Part shown: positions 29,555-36,456 of the stretch, piece after piece
How positions within the stretch are numbered: position 1 is the first letter of the stretch
Layout: each line of letters starts with the position of its first letter
Notes under the pieces: model-generated
What the model was told of the DNA's origin: nothing
What the model saw: only the letters and a program-made list of their open reading frames with translations
The model's database searches: none
From: a virus
Reading direction: 5' to 3' (one strand)
DNA: 36,456 nucleotides
IMG/VR virus record: IMGVR_UViG_3300022707_000552
Coordinates: 1 to 36,456 of that record
Made by a program: the position numbers and the translations under genes

Positions 29555-29560
29555 ATTATA
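29555..29560 (-). promoter_or_regulatory. Extended -10 box (TGGTATAAT), leadered promoter
   Basis: TATAAT preceded by TGG (TGTGGTATAAT), about 40 bp before the 29514 ATG. This is the best consensus box in the window and could start the KH/terminase transcript. No -35 is evident. Confidence 0.6.
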
Positions 29561-29568
29561 CCACAGCC

Positions 29569-29799
29569 TTAAGAATCAATCTGTCGAGGCTTCCACATGT
29601 GATTACCGTAGAACTTTCCGTACACCGAGCATTCGTATTCGTACCCCTTCCGGCTGATGTCTTTTTTATCAGCGCCACATCGGTAGCACGTTTGTCCTTC
29701 GATGAATGGTGCTTCAACCATTTTGCCCATAGGTTCTCCGATGGTTTCGCCGCTACTGAACTCTGTTTGCTCTAGGTCGCTGCTGTGTTTCTCACTCAT
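29569..29799 (-). CDS. Small Cys-containing protein, 76 aa
   Basis: The first 38 residues are acidic and probably disordered (SSDLEQTEFSSGETIGE). The rest has TCYRCGADKKDISRKGYEYE, then CSVYGKFYGNHMWKPRQ: CxxC plus one Cys and an aromatic-rich end, zinc-ribbon-like but with only three Cys. Overlaps the 29796-30524 start. Function unknown. Confidence 0.65.
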   Translation of the reverse strand: MSEKHSSDLEQTEFSSGETIGEPMGKMVEAPFIEGQTCYRCGADKKDISRKGYEYECSVYGKFYGNHMWKPRQIDS

Positions 29800-30524
29800 G
29801 CGTCTATGGTATTGAATACGATTTCTCGAAGGTTGCGGTGCAGTCTCTTAGAAACAGAGTTTATCTCTATTCTTCCATGAGCATCTATGGCGCTCTTAAC
29901 TGCTCCTCTTACCATTTTATTGAAATCAACTTTTTCCAAAGCCTCCTTAATGCGTTGGCGTTCTGCTATCGTGACGTTCGCGCAATCGTCCTCGCACTTC
30001 TCCATCTGGAAACCCTCTCTCTCCTCCACTATGGCTAGGTACGCATCAACGAAGGTACGATCACTGTCTTTTTCCTTTTCCGATAATGCCGAATAAGGCA
30101 GATCAATTTGCTTGCGCCATCGTTTGATATTCTCATCAGTGAGATTGTCCAGCATGTACCATGTCCAATGCGCCCACTGTTCGTGGATTATTGCTGCAAG
30201 TCTCTCCTTCAATGATGTTGGGGCGAGGTGGCTGACTTGTGTGCATGAGTCGGGATGGCACTTGTGGTTTGCGATGTTCTGCTTTGTGCATATCGGCATT
30301 GCTGGACCATCAACCAATCGGTGACAATCAGGGCATGTATGCACAACAACATTCCCAACGACTGCCGTAGTCCTGTCCTCGTCTGTATGTCCACACCCTT
30401 TTTTTGTTTCTTGTTTGCTCATGTCCAATTTATTATTGCATTTGCAGCACGTTTCCATTCCAGGGCTCCCGCATATTTCGGGCGTGGGGCAGGGACACAA
30501 CTTCTTTTTTTCTTCTTTGCTCAT
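29796..30524 (-). CDS. Cys-rich N-terminus fused to an RyR-domain-like region, 242 aa
   Basis: Residues 1-95 carry about 14 Cys in CxC/CxxC groups (CPCPTPEICGSPGMETCCKC, VVHTCPDCHRLVDG). Residues 105-165 (LKERLAAIIHEQWAHWTWYM, ENIKRWRKQIDLPYSALSEK, DRTFVDAYLAIVE) match a pattern common in phage proteins and resembling the RyR domain. A helical C-terminus follows. Two ancestral genes may be fused, since an internal ATG precedes a second Cys cluster. Role unknown. Confidence 0.7.
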   Translation of the reverse strand: MSKEEKKKLCPCPTPEICGSPGMETCCKCNNKLDMSKQETKKGCGHTDEDRTTAVVGNVVVHTCPDCHRLVDGPAMPICTKQNIANHKCHPDSCTQVSHLAPTSLKERLAAIIHEQWAHWTWYMLDNLTDENIKRWRKQIDLPYSALSEKEKDSDRTFVDAYLAIVEEREGFQMEKCEDDCANVTIAERQRIKEALEKVDFNKMVRGAVKSAIDAHGRIEINSVSKRLHRNLREIVFNTIDA

Positions 30525-31834
30525 AAGTGTAGTTTATTCTCTACCCTGACTGATGCAATCCTTCGCTTCGCTATCTCAACATATTCAGCCTCTCTTTCAA
30601 TACCAATATAGTCAAAACCTAACCCTTTAGCCGCCATTGCTGTTGTGCCGGAACCCAAAAATGGATCGAGAACAGTGCCATCTGGAGGAGTCGCCAACTT
30701 GATGAGGTATTCCATGAGAGCTATGGGCTTTACTGTTGGGTGGTTGTTTTTCATTACATTGTTACGCTCATTGCCCGACCCTGTTTTGAGCGATTTATCT
30801 GCCGTTCCAGCCATACCACCGCCTATCTTGTCGGGCATCCCCTCGCTCTGTTCAAACAAATCAAATCTACCATCCAACCCCTCATTCCTCTCTTTCTTAC
30901 TGGCTTTGGCGCAATAGAAGAATCGGGAAGCACCGCCTTTGTCGTTGAAAGAATTACCGATAACGCCCTTCATCTTTCCATGCGTCTTTTCATTCCCACC
31001 AAACGTATGCCTCTTATGGTGTGGTTCTAAGTCGCCACTCTTTAATTCGCCACTCTGCTCATCCAGCATCCTCCCTGCTTCTTCGTCTAGTATGAGGTTG
31101 GCGGGGAAGCGGCCTATGTTTGGGTCAAGCTCTTTCTCTGCACCGCCTCCATACTCGCCATAAGCATTCTTGGTTTTATTCTTAGAGAGCGAGGCTGGTA
31201 CTTCTCTTGTAGTCCCCACCCTACTAGCATCTATATTCAATCCTCCTGTACCCCATTTAAGTACGTTGGCGGCTACTGTACCCTCACTGAGTGGCTTTCT
31301 CGCCACCACAATAGGCTCATGTGCTGGTTTAAGGGCAGTGCCCCACCCATCCCAACCTTCTAGCTTCTTACCTATGTTCAATGACTTTGGGAACCCTGAA
31401 CCATAAAGCCACATGATCTGATCTCTTATTTCAAAACCAGCGTCTTCGATGCCTGCTGCCATGCGGTGATATGTGCGCGCACCACCGAAGCAGAGTAAAT
31501 GTCCTCCAGGCTTCAATACTCTGAATACCTCCTTCGCCCACGCCTCAGTCCATTCTTGAAATTTCTGATTAGCCGACAGCGTTCTGTCATATCGACCCGC
31601 CTCAAATCCAGCAGAGGCCGTATCGCGAGAATCTGGATTATCGCTTTCTGCCTTTCGACTACTCTTTGTAACCCCTTCCTTCACGGCCGTGGGCTTAAAG
31701 TTGTCCCACTCCTTACCCATAAATCCAATACCGTAGGGCGGGTCGGTAATACAAACATCAATGCTGTTATCCTTAAAGGTTTTCATCACCTCTACGCAGT
31801 CACCTTGTATTATCTTTTGTTCACTTTTGCTCAT
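30521..31834 (-). CDS. DNA methyltransferase with DPPY motif (N4-C or N6-A type), 437 aa
   Basis: Amino-methyltransferase with catalytic motif IV first (ITDPPYGIGFMGKEWDNF), a target-recognition middle, then the AdoMet-binding motif I near the end (GTVLDPFLGSGTTAMAAKG) and PTVKPIALMEYLIKL: the beta-class circular order. The exact base (N4-cytosine or N6-adenine) is not told by the motif. Start M6 (31834) chosen for the ATGA overlap. It would modify phage DNA against restriction or for regulation; no restriction enzyme partner is seen. Confidence 0.9.
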   Translation of the reverse strand: MSKSEQKIIQGDCVEVMKTFKDNSIDVCITDPPYGIGFMGKEWDNFKPTAVKEGVTKSSRKAESDNPDSRDTASAGFEAGRYDRTLSANQKFQEWTEAWAKEVFRVLKPGGHLLCFGGARTYHRMAAGIEDAGFEIRDQIMWLYGSGFPKSLNIGKKLEGWDGWGTALKPAHEPIVVARKPLSEGTVAANVLKWGTGGLNIDASRVGTTREVPASLSKNKTKNAYGEYGGGAEKELDPNIGRFPANLILDEEAGRMLDEQSGELKSGDLEPHHKRHTFGGNEKTHGKMKGVIGNSFNDKGGASRFFYCAKASKKERNEGLDGRFDLFEQSEGMPDKIGGGMAGTADKSLKTGSGNERNNVMKNNHPTVKPIALMEYLIKLATPPDGTVLDPFLGSGTTAMAAKGLGFDYIGIEREAEYVEIAKRRIASVRVENKLHL

Positions 31835-32262
31835 TCGGCCTCCCACCATTTAGGCTTCACCATTCGTATAGGATGAAACCCCTTATGGAACAGAATGGCT
31901 CCGTAGTCCATGCACACTAGCCTCTTGCCAATAAATCCAAAGTTATCATAGTGCAGGTCGGTGAAGAAATTAGGGATGACCTTCGGATAGGTGTCTCGGC
32001 CTCCTATATAAGCACGCTCTTGTATCAGGTACTTTCCCGCCTGCGACAGATCCCGTACCGGAGCGAACCATTTTGCTATTGCAGCCTCATCTTTGATTTC
32101 CTCCCAAATCTCATGCTCCATGATGTTCTGCGCCCGACCGTGTGCGCTATCGTGAGCGATCTTTATAACAAGATCATGGTTTGGCTTGTATATAAAAACC
32201 TTCCGGTGGATACCTTCACCAAGAAACCGACCGCGAAACATTCGTTCTAGTTCGTCATTCAT
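31831..32262 (-). CDS. Protein-kinase-like fold protein, 143 aa
   Basis: Compact kinase-like features: a Gly-rich loop FLGEGIHRKVFIY, VIKIA with K34, helix Glu in MEHEIWEEI (E51), hinge-like IQERAYIGG, catalytic loop DLHYDNFGFIG (D102, N107) and MDYG (D119) in the DFG position. At 143 residues it is about half a normal kinase; the C-lobe ends early. It may be active with few substrates or a pseudokinase. Neighbours are a methyltransferase and small genes. Confidence 0.75.
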   Translation of the reverse strand: MNDELERMFRGRFLGEGIHRKVFIYKPNHDLVIKIAHDSAHGRAQNIMEHEIWEEIKDEAAIAKWFAPVRDLSQAGKYLIQERAYIGGRDTYPKVIPNFFTDLHYDNFGFIGKRLVCMDYGAILFHKGFHPIRMVKPKWWEAE

Positions 32263-32498
32263 AACTCCCTCGGATAAAAAATGTCATCTAGGTAATCTTC
32301 CCTCAATTTCATCCCTCCCAGTTCATTCGGTTTCGGTGGCTTCATCGTTACATCCATCCTCGGACTCCACGCCGGATCGGATTGCTGCATTTCCTTCACT
32401 GCATCCCGAATAATGCCTGGGGCGTATGTGTGTCGCCCGTGCGCGTATCGTGCTGCCATCCATAGCAAATCTTCGATTGTTTTTTGGCTGACTCTCAT
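32259..32498 (-). CDS. Hypothetical protein, 79 aa
   Basis: I chose ATG 32498, which overlaps the upstream stop (ATATGA). Reads MRVSQKTIEDLLWMAARYAH then GRHTYAPGIIRDAVKEMQQ, a helical start with the 'YAHGRHTYAP' pattern that recurs in phage hypothetical proteins, and a polar end with PPKPNELGG. An earlier ATG at 32507 is also possible. Function unknown. Confidence 0.7.
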   Translation of the reverse strand: MRVSQKTIEDLLWMAARYAHGRHTYAPGIIRDAVKEMQQSDPAWSPRMDVTMKPPKPNELGGMKLREDYLDDIFYPREL

Positions 32499-32791
32499 AT
32501 TGTCCATTCCCTCTTTCGGGGCGTTACTACTTGGGGTCTGGTATATTTCTTCCACAATACGAAATGCGGTGCGGCTTTAATCTCCCCAAGTGCCTTCGCT
32601 ATAATTTCGCTCTTTCCGGTTTTGACGATGTGGAGTTTCACCGCAGCCATTGTCGGCCATCCGTGGCTCGTTTCCCAACTAAACCATCGCTTGCAAATCG
32701 GGCATTGAAATTCTGTTGTCACCCATACTTTTTTCCCCGACCACGGGAATTTCTTCCTTCGCGTTCGCTCTTTGAAAAACTTACCGTTCAT
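32495..32791 (-). CDS. Zinc-finger-like small protein, 98 aa
   Basis: Basic head (FKERTRRKKFPWSGKKVW), then CPICKRWFSWETSHGWPTM and VKLHIVKTGKSE: CxxC followed by two His, a C2H2-like arrangement. The tail is basic (RPQVVTPRKREWTI). Probably nucleic-acid binding by composition. No family confirmed. Confidence 0.7.
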   Translation of the reverse strand: MNGKFFKERTRRKKFPWSGKKVWVTTEFQCPICKRWFSWETSHGWPTMAAVKLHIVKTGKSEIIAKALGEIKAAPHFVLWKKYTRPQVVTPRKREWTI

Positions 32792-33054
32792 TTTTTGGGT
32801 GGATACATCTTACAGAAAGCATCTGTGAAGCGTTTGAGCGTCATGGACTTCATTTCTGCTGCGTGGAGCATCAGGATGAGCTCGTTGTTCCTCTGCTCAA
32901 TGGCCTCTCTCTTTACGTTCCGAATAATCCCTTCGATAAACAACCGGACTGTCATAGGTGTCGTGAGCCACGATGCGCTGCCCTTCGATTGTCCTTGATG
33001 AAATGCCTTGAACTGTTCGGGCCACCAAGTGTGGACGGATTTTTCTTCACTCAT
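32788..33054 (-). CDS. Hypothetical protein, 88 aa
   Basis: Helical: VHTWWPEQFKAFHQGQSKG, TVRLFIEGIIRNVKREAIEQ, NELILMLHAAEMKSMTLKRF. Four-base overlaps at both ends put it firmly in the operon. It is directly downstream of the C5 methyltransferase. No family recognised. Confidence 0.7.
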   Translation of the reverse strand: MSEEKSVHTWWPEQFKAFHQGQSKGSASWLTTPMTVRLFIEGIIRNVKREAIEQRNNELILMLHAAEMKSMTLKRFTDAFCKMYPPKK

Positions 33055-34172
33055 TCGATTTCTTTAATTGCTGACATAATTTGATATGCGACCTGCGGCA
33101 CTATGGCGTTGCCAAGCCCTTTGAGGCGTTCCATTCGATGTCTTGGTTTGGTAAGTTGATATCCGTCCAGCCTGGCGGGTAGCCCATCATCCACTCGACA
33201 AAGTTCGGCTGCAACTTCAGCCCAGTTTGCATCCCAGTCGTAGCTGACAAATTCCCTTTCTTGACCCACTTTTCGCCCTTCGAGTCTTGCCCCCCCGACC
33301 TCGGCGTTGGAAGCATCCCCTTTGCTACGAGCGTCCCTAGTGTCCTCCCGCTTTGGCTCGGTGCTTGCGGATCGTACTCCCTGGCTGCGCCTCTCGCCCC
33401 TTCGTTTGCGTCCGGTGTTGGGAGCATCCCCACCTGAGCCGACAAAGCCGTTCCGCCTTGTTGATACTTTCCCTTTCTTCCCGTGTCGCTCGATACTGGC
33501 GTCGTAAGCATCCCCACTTGGCTTGCTAGGTTCGGCTGTTTCTTTGTTCTGCTTCCGTTCCAATCCCAACCCTCCGACGGATTCGTTCGTGGTGTTTGCA
33601 GCATCGCCACTCTCGCTGATAGGTGTGGGGTTCCGTTTCTGTCCCTTGCGTTCGGGCCTCCGTGTTCCGCTTCGCTTGCTTGTATTGTGGGCAACAATCC
33701 AAATTCTATCCCTTCTGTGTGGGGCATTGATTGCACTAGCTGGAACCATAACCGATGCAGTTTCGTACCCCGCATTTTCCAAGTCAGATAGCACTTCGTC
33801 GAATACCATGCCGTCGTTCCAAGTAGTGAAGCCAGAAACATTCTCCCCCACAACCCATGTTGGTTGAACCTCTTTGATAATTCTAAGCATCTCCGGCCAG
33901 AGGTGGCGGTCATCTTCCGTGCCTTCTCGCTTCCCTGCTGCACTGAAAGGTTGGCAGGGGAATCCTCCGGTGATAAGGTCTGCTGAACTTCGTTTTCCTT
34001 TGTAGGTTTTGATGTCGCCATGAATAGGTACGTTAGGGAATCGTAATTTTAACAATGCTTGGCAGTATGAGTCATTATCTACAAATCCTACGGTTTCATA
34101 ATCGTCACCCCAAACCCAACCTGCCGCGAGCGTGAAACCACCAATTCCACTGAATAAATCAAGGTGTTTCAC
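33051..34172 (-). CDS. C5-cytosine DNA methyltransferase, 373 aa
   Basis: Starts with GTG. Motif I DLFSGIGGFTLAAGW, motif IV GGFPCQPFSAAG (catalytic Cys73), motif VI GENVSG (E110-V112), motif VIII APHRRDRIWIVA, and motifs IX-X RLKGLGNAIVPQVA near the C-terminus. A polar, Arg/Lys/Ser/Gly-rich 170-residue stretch replaces the usual target-recognition domain; it overlaps the second frame at 33101-34021 and its odd composition may reflect that constraint. It would make 5-methylcytosine in phage DNA. Confidence 0.9.
   Translation of the reverse strand: MKHLDLFSGIGGFTLAAGWVWGDDYETVGFVDNDSYCQALLKLRFPNVPIHGDIKTYKGKRSSADLITGGFPCQPFSAAGKREGTEDDRHLWPEMLRIIKEVQPTWVVGENVSGFTTWNDGMVFDEVLSDLENAGYETASVMVPASAINAPHRRDRIWIVAHNTSKRSGTRRPERKGQKRNPTPISESGDAANTTNESVGGLGLERKQNKETAEPSKPSGDAYDASIERHGKKGKVSTRRNGFVGSGGDAPNTGRKRRGERRSQGVRSASTEPKREDTRDARSKGDASNAEVGGARLEGRKVGQEREFVSYDWDANWAEVAAELCRVDDGLPARLDGYQLTKPRHRMERLKGLGNAIVPQVAYQIMSAIKEIE
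33101..34021 (-). CDS. Overprinted second frame in the methyltransferase gene, 306 aa
   Basis: An ATG at 34021 opens a 306-codon frame inside the methyltransferase. It shows regular structure: repeated 'ML.TP' units (GLLPTIQASEAEHGG, MLQTPRTNPSEGW, MLTTPVSSDTGRKG, MLPTPDANEGARG, MLPTPRSGGQDSKG) spaced every 30-45 residues, and a final LKLQPNFVEWMMGYPPGW. I associate this 'LPTP...FVEWLMG.P.GW' style with proteins annotated beside phage cytosine methyltransferases. It may be real protein, an accessory target domain, or a by-product of the other frame. Confidence 0.5.
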   Translation of the reverse strand: MATSKPTKENEVQQTLSPEDSPANLSVQQGSEKARKMTATSGRRCLELSKRFNQHGLWGRMFLASLLGTTAWYSTKCYLTWKMRGTKLHRLWFQLVQSMPHTEGIEFGLLPTIQASEAEHGGPNARDRNGTPHLSARVAMLQTPRTNPSEGWDWNGSRTKKQPNLASQVGMLTTPVSSDTGRKGKYQQGGTALSAQVGMLPTPDANEGARGAAREYDPQAPSQSGRTLGTLVAKGMLPTPRSGGQDSKGEKWVKKGNLSATTGMQTGLKLQPNFVEWMMGYPPGWTDINLPNQDIEWNASKGLATP

Positions 34173-34179
34173 TTAATTT

Positions 34180-34335
34180 TCATTCCTTAAAATCTACTGG
34201 CTTCTCTATGATGAACAATGGCGTACTGTGCCGGAGCACCAAGAACCTTTCGCCCTTCGCAACGCGCTTGATGATTTTGGGCATACTGTCTCTAAGTTCT
34301 CTCGTTCCAATAATTGTGAGTTTCCCTTTTGCCAT
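34180..34335 (-). CDS. Phd/YefM-like small protein, 51 aa
   Basis: Reads MAKGKLTIIGTRELRDSMPK, then IIKRVAKGERFLVLRHSTP and LFIIEKP. The 'TRELR...P.IIKRV..GE.F.VLR...P.F.I' pattern is the N-terminal DNA-binding fold of Phd/YefM antitoxins. No toxin is adjacent and the C-terminal toxin-binding tail is short, so it may be an orphan repressor. The next downstream gene is the C5 methyltransferase. Confidence 0.65.
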   Translation of the reverse strand: MAKGKLTIIGTRELRDSMPKIIKRVAKGERFLVLRHSTPLFIIEKPVDFKE

Positions 34336-34402
34336 ACACAGTTTTTACTTCTTTCTCTATTGCCGATTTGGTACACCTCTGGTTCCCAAGCCGATCAACG
34401 GA

Positions 34403-34762
34403 TTATGGATTCTCAAATACGTTCCCCGTAATAACAAACTCGTCTGGAACTGCGTGGTAATTCTCAACGTCATCTTGTTTAATTTTCCATCCACCGAATG
34501 CCCACACGATAGTCCAATTGCTGTAACCCTTCGCGCTCACTCTATCTTTGTCGTAAGCCTCCACGTCGTTACTGTCTTTGAGTCCAGTGAATTGCATGAT
34601 CTTCATATCATCAAGGTAAATTCCATCAGGAATAAAATAGTCTTCGTCAAAAGCATCAAATGAAAACGGTTTTGTCATATATCCCTTGAAGGTAGTTTCC
34701 CCATCAAACTTCTTCTCTTTTTTCTCTGCCCACGCCCTAAATTTTATTTCTCTATCTTGCAT
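34403..34762 (-). CDS. YopX-family protein, 119 aa
   Basis: Starts MQDREIKFRAWAEKKEKKFD and has MQFTGLKDSNDVEAYDKDRV, then WTIVWAFGGWKIKQ and VITGNVFENP. The REIKFRAW head, 'MQ.TGLKD.N..E.Y..D.V' and 'ITGN.FENP' tail are the hallmark of the YopX family found in SPbeta-like and many other phages. Function unknown. It sits just upstream of the Phd-like gene. Confidence 0.9.
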   Translation of the reverse strand: MQDREIKFRAWAEKKEKKFDGETTFKGYMTKPFSFDAFDEDYFIPDGIYLDDMKIMQFTGLKDSNDVEAYDKDRVSAKGYSNWTIVWAFGGWKIKQDDVENYHAVPDEFVITGNVFENP

Positions 34763-34791
34763 TCGCCGTACCGTTTAAGTGTTTAACTGCT

Positions 34792-34917
34792 TCACTCTAT
34801 ATGCTTTTGATGCGCCTGTAAAGCGTCTTTCTCCTTGTCTTTCTTGACTTTTTCAGCCAATCGGTTCGCTCGCGCTTCACGCCGGCGTGCCTTTTTCATT
34901 GCCTTTCTTTTGCTCAT
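34792..34917 (-). CDS. Small basic helical protein, 41 aa
   Basis: ATG 34917 overlaps the nuclease stop (ATGA). Reads MSKRKAMKKARRREARANRL, then AEKVKKDKEKDALQAHQKH. A single highly charged helix with about 16 Lys/Arg. Could bind nucleic acid. The overlap supports it. Confidence 0.6.
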   Translation of the reverse strand: MSKRKAMKKARRREARANRLAEKVKKDKEKDALQAHQKHIE

Positions 34918-35231
34918 AATCCCGCCTTAATAAGATCCAGATGACTGCGAGCTAGGATGTAAATGCTTCCCGCAGCCTCGCACTCCGCTTGAAACTTCTT
35001 TTGCCTTTCAGATTGAACGCCCTTTTCCGATTTCGCCTCGATGTAGTACGGTGTTCCTTTGAATACTAGCGTGAAGTCTGCGACCCCGTACTTACTGAAC
35101 TTCGGCATTCGGCGCATGACCTTCTTCGCCGTATCGTATACTGCGTTATTGTGTGATCGGTAAAAAAAATGCCGCTTCAGCGTAAGATATTCGCCTATCT
35201 CATCAATAACATCTGATTCTGGCGTACTCAT
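34914..35231 (-). CDS. VRR-NUC-like PD-(D/E)XK nuclease, 105 aa
   Basis: Core residues YGVADFTLVFKGTPYYIEAK: D52, then E65 and K67 in the E-x-K motif, followed by VQSERQKKFQAECEAAGS. This is the short VRR-NUC/Holliday-junction-resolvase-like nuclease of phages. It would cut branched or structured DNA for recombination or packaging. Ends in an ATGA overlap; starts in one with the HNH-like gene. Confidence 0.87.
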   Translation of the reverse strand: MSTPESDVIDEIGEYLTLKRHFFYRSHNNAVYDTAKKVMRRMPKFSKYGVADFTLVFKGTPYYIEAKSEKGVQSERQKKFQAECEAAGSIYILARSHLDLIKAGL

Positions 35232-35590
35232 AAATCGTAAACGTGACCGTACACTTTCAAGAACTCAGCATCCCGATCGTCAAATTCGTAATCCATTTCC
35301 TGTAAGGCTCGCATGGTCTTTGCCAAAAGCATCGCCAACTGATCGCCCTTATGCAGCCACCCGTCGCGCCCAATGTGGCAAGACTCATCCCCAATGTCTC
35401 GCCCGTAATTGTGGAGCGGCGCACTATTTAGGACACTTCTGTTGTGATCGCCTTTCTTATAATAGCGAACTGTCGGACTGATGATGTGGTGCAGCACGTT
35501 CCATCCGTTGCGCGTACAGACGTGACATGAGTGCCACCCCTGCCATGCCTCACGCACCTTCAATGGAAATCTATTCTTCAGACCAGCCAT
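35228..35590 (-). CDS. HNH-like endonuclease or zinc protein, 120 aa
   Basis: SCHVCTRNGWNVLHHIISPT (C22, C25, H34, H35) followed by HNRSVLNSAPLHNYGRDIG and CHIGRDGWLHKGDQLA. The CxxC, HH and N residues follow the HNH order (beta-beta-alpha metal finger), but the distal CxxC partner is not clean. It may be a homing or packaging endonuclease. Overlaps the previous gene by 20 bp. Confidence 0.6.
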   Translation of the reverse strand: MAGLKNRFPLKVREAWQGWHSCHVCTRNGWNVLHHIISPTVRYYKKGDHNRSVLNSAPLHNYGRDIGDESCHIGRDGWLHKGDQLAMLLAKTMRALQEMDYEFDDRDAEFLKVYGHVYDL

Positions 35591-35828
35591 CTTTGAATAA
35601 TCTACGGCTCAAAGCTCTTTGAAAAGCGATTGTTCTGTGCGCCAACCCAGTATCATTATGCCCGATATGGAACTTTCTACAAAACTGACATTTGTATTCC
35701 GTCAATTTATCTTTAAGACGCTTAGACTCACTGCGAGCCATTTGCCGTGCAATGCGTTTGTTTTCGTACACCTTCTTATCGACGCAATGTTTACGCCTGT
35801 ATTCTTCCGGTGAGAGTTTCTTACCCAT
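35571..35828 (-). CDS. Hypothetical basic protein with CxxC, 85 aa
   Basis: I chose ATG 35828 (MGKKLSPEEYRRKHCVDKKV), which overlaps the upstream stop; longer frames run inside the upstream gene. Basic helices, then YKCQFCRKFHIGHNDTGLAH, a CxxC followed by His residues that could bind zinc. Nucleic-acid binding is plausible from composition. Confidence 0.65.
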   Translation of the reverse strand: MGKKLSPEEYRRKHCVDKKVYENKRIARQMARSESKRLKDKLTEYKCQFCRKFHIGHNDTGLAHRTIAFQRALSRRLFKDGWSEE

Positions 35829-36345
35829 TGCTATGCGTTCTACTGGACTGGAATCGCTCGTTTTCTTTAACCTTGATTGCCGACTGAGTGCATGAGAGCA
35901 TCCGGTCGCACGCCGTCGTGATGTTCTCCCACATGTTCTTTTCTGCTTCCTTCTCGTTGACGAATTCTCGGAGTGTTGCGACATCCGCGCTCACTTGTGA
36001 CCTCGCCTTCGTAACTTTGTAATCATCGTCCAGGTACTTCAGCATCAACTCCTTTTCGGTTTCACTCAACTTCTGCTCGAAAACATCGCGCTCAGATCGC
36101 GCACGCGCCGACTTCTGCCCTAAATATGAATATGCCCCCGCCAAGCGGCCCGCGATGCGTAGAAGGGTGTCTGGTGTCTGCTTATCGAGCGGCATAGCGA
36201 ATAGGTTGCTTCCGATCTTCAAGACCGCGTCAACAACCTCATCTTCCTTACGAAATTCCTCTATGTCCGGAACTCGTTTCAATGCGGCTTCGGCTTTCGC
36301 TTTGAACATTGCGACTGCGCCGCCCATGTCTGCTGTGTCATTCAT
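35821..36345 (-). CDS. Helical hypothetical protein, 174 aa
   Basis: Predominantly helical and charged: AVAMFKAKAEAALKRVPDIE, TLLRIAGRLAGAYSYLGQKS, RSERDVFEQKLSETEKELML. The 'GRLAG.YSYLGQKSA.AR.ERD..E..L' segment recurs in uncharacterised phage proteins near replication and nuclease genes. ATG start overlaps the upstream stop. Confidence 0.75.
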   Translation of the reverse strand: MNDTADMGGAVAMFKAKAEAALKRVPDIEEFRKEDEVVDAVLKIGSNLFAMPLDKQTPDTLLRIAGRLAGAYSYLGQKSARARSERDVFEQKLSETEKELMLKYLDDDYKVTKARSQVSADVATLREFVNEKEAEKNMWENITTACDRMLSCTQSAIKVKENERFQSSRTHSNG

Positions 36346-36456
36346 AAATCTTGGGGTATCAGAATCCTTATTGTTTCGTTTCCATTTTTAGCGAGCATAA
36401 TTCGCTGCCATATCTCTGAACCATCATCGTGATTGATGATTCGCTCCTGCGCAGTA
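36342..36456 (-). CDS. C-terminal end of a hypothetical protein, cut by the window edge
   Basis: Thirty-seven codons remain: ERIINHDDGSEIWQRIMLAK, then NGNETIRILIPQDL. Its TGA overlaps the start of the next gene. No start is visible and no family is recognised from this end. Confidence 0.6.
   Translation of the reverse strand, partial: TAQERIINHDDGSEIWQRIMLAKNGNETIRILIPQDL

Noticed and set aside
1-36456. Integrase, attachment site or lysogeny module
   Set aside because: No recombinase motif or tRNA-overlapping repeat was seen; the XRE protein alone does not show lysogeny.

Overview
The window is part of the genome of a tailed double-stranded DNA phage (Caudoviricetes). A tape-measure gene, a G/T tail-chaperone pair and a major tail protein, with no sheath gene seen, suggest a siphovirus. 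Every gene I can support lies on the minus strand, so transcription and gene order run from high to low coordinates. Genes are tightly packed, many overlap by ATGA or abut as TGATATG, and both ends of the window cut a gene. I see no integrase or clear repressor; lifestyle is undetermined. The host is not named by any sequence here. A KhpA-like KH protein, a short Phd-like protein and extended -10 boxes placed 4-8 nt before start codons hint at a host that uses leaderless mRNAs, possibly a Patescibacteria-type bacterium, but this is only inference.

From right to left: (1) 36456-29250, small accessory and nucleic-acid genes: HNH-like protein, VRR-NUC-like nuclease, YopX-like protein, Phd-like protein, a C5-cytosine methyltransferase with a second long reading frame inside it, a protein-kinase-like protein, a DPPY-type methyltransferase and several Cys-rich proteins. 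(2) 29208-23301, KH-domain protein and packaging module: small terminase, three micro-genes, large terminase, portal, MuF-like head protein. (3) 23289-22607, an RNA island: a tmRNA (ssrA) gene with its tag reading frame, a 37-codon ORF and tRNA-Ile(GAT). (4) 22419-13286, scaffold, capsid, decoration-type proteins, a 21-repeat protein, head-tail connectors, tail terminator, tail tube and G/T chaperones with a slippery A7. (5) 13281-6986, tape measure, tail tip and receptor-side proteins. (6) 6808-2794, metallophosphoesterase, amidase, holin-like protein, small regulatory or hypothetical genes and a Cys-rich lytic transglycosylase. (7) 2729-1, O-like replication protein, a Lys-tailed protein that may be a recombinase and small genes.

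The most notable points are the phage tmRNA next to a tRNA and downstream of a KH-domain RNA-binding protein, which together look like a translation-management set; the overprinted methyltransferase locus; the 21-copy repeat protein; and three apparent frame breaks in structural genes (scaffold, capsid, tail fibre-like) that are either assembly errors at short A runs or real recoding.
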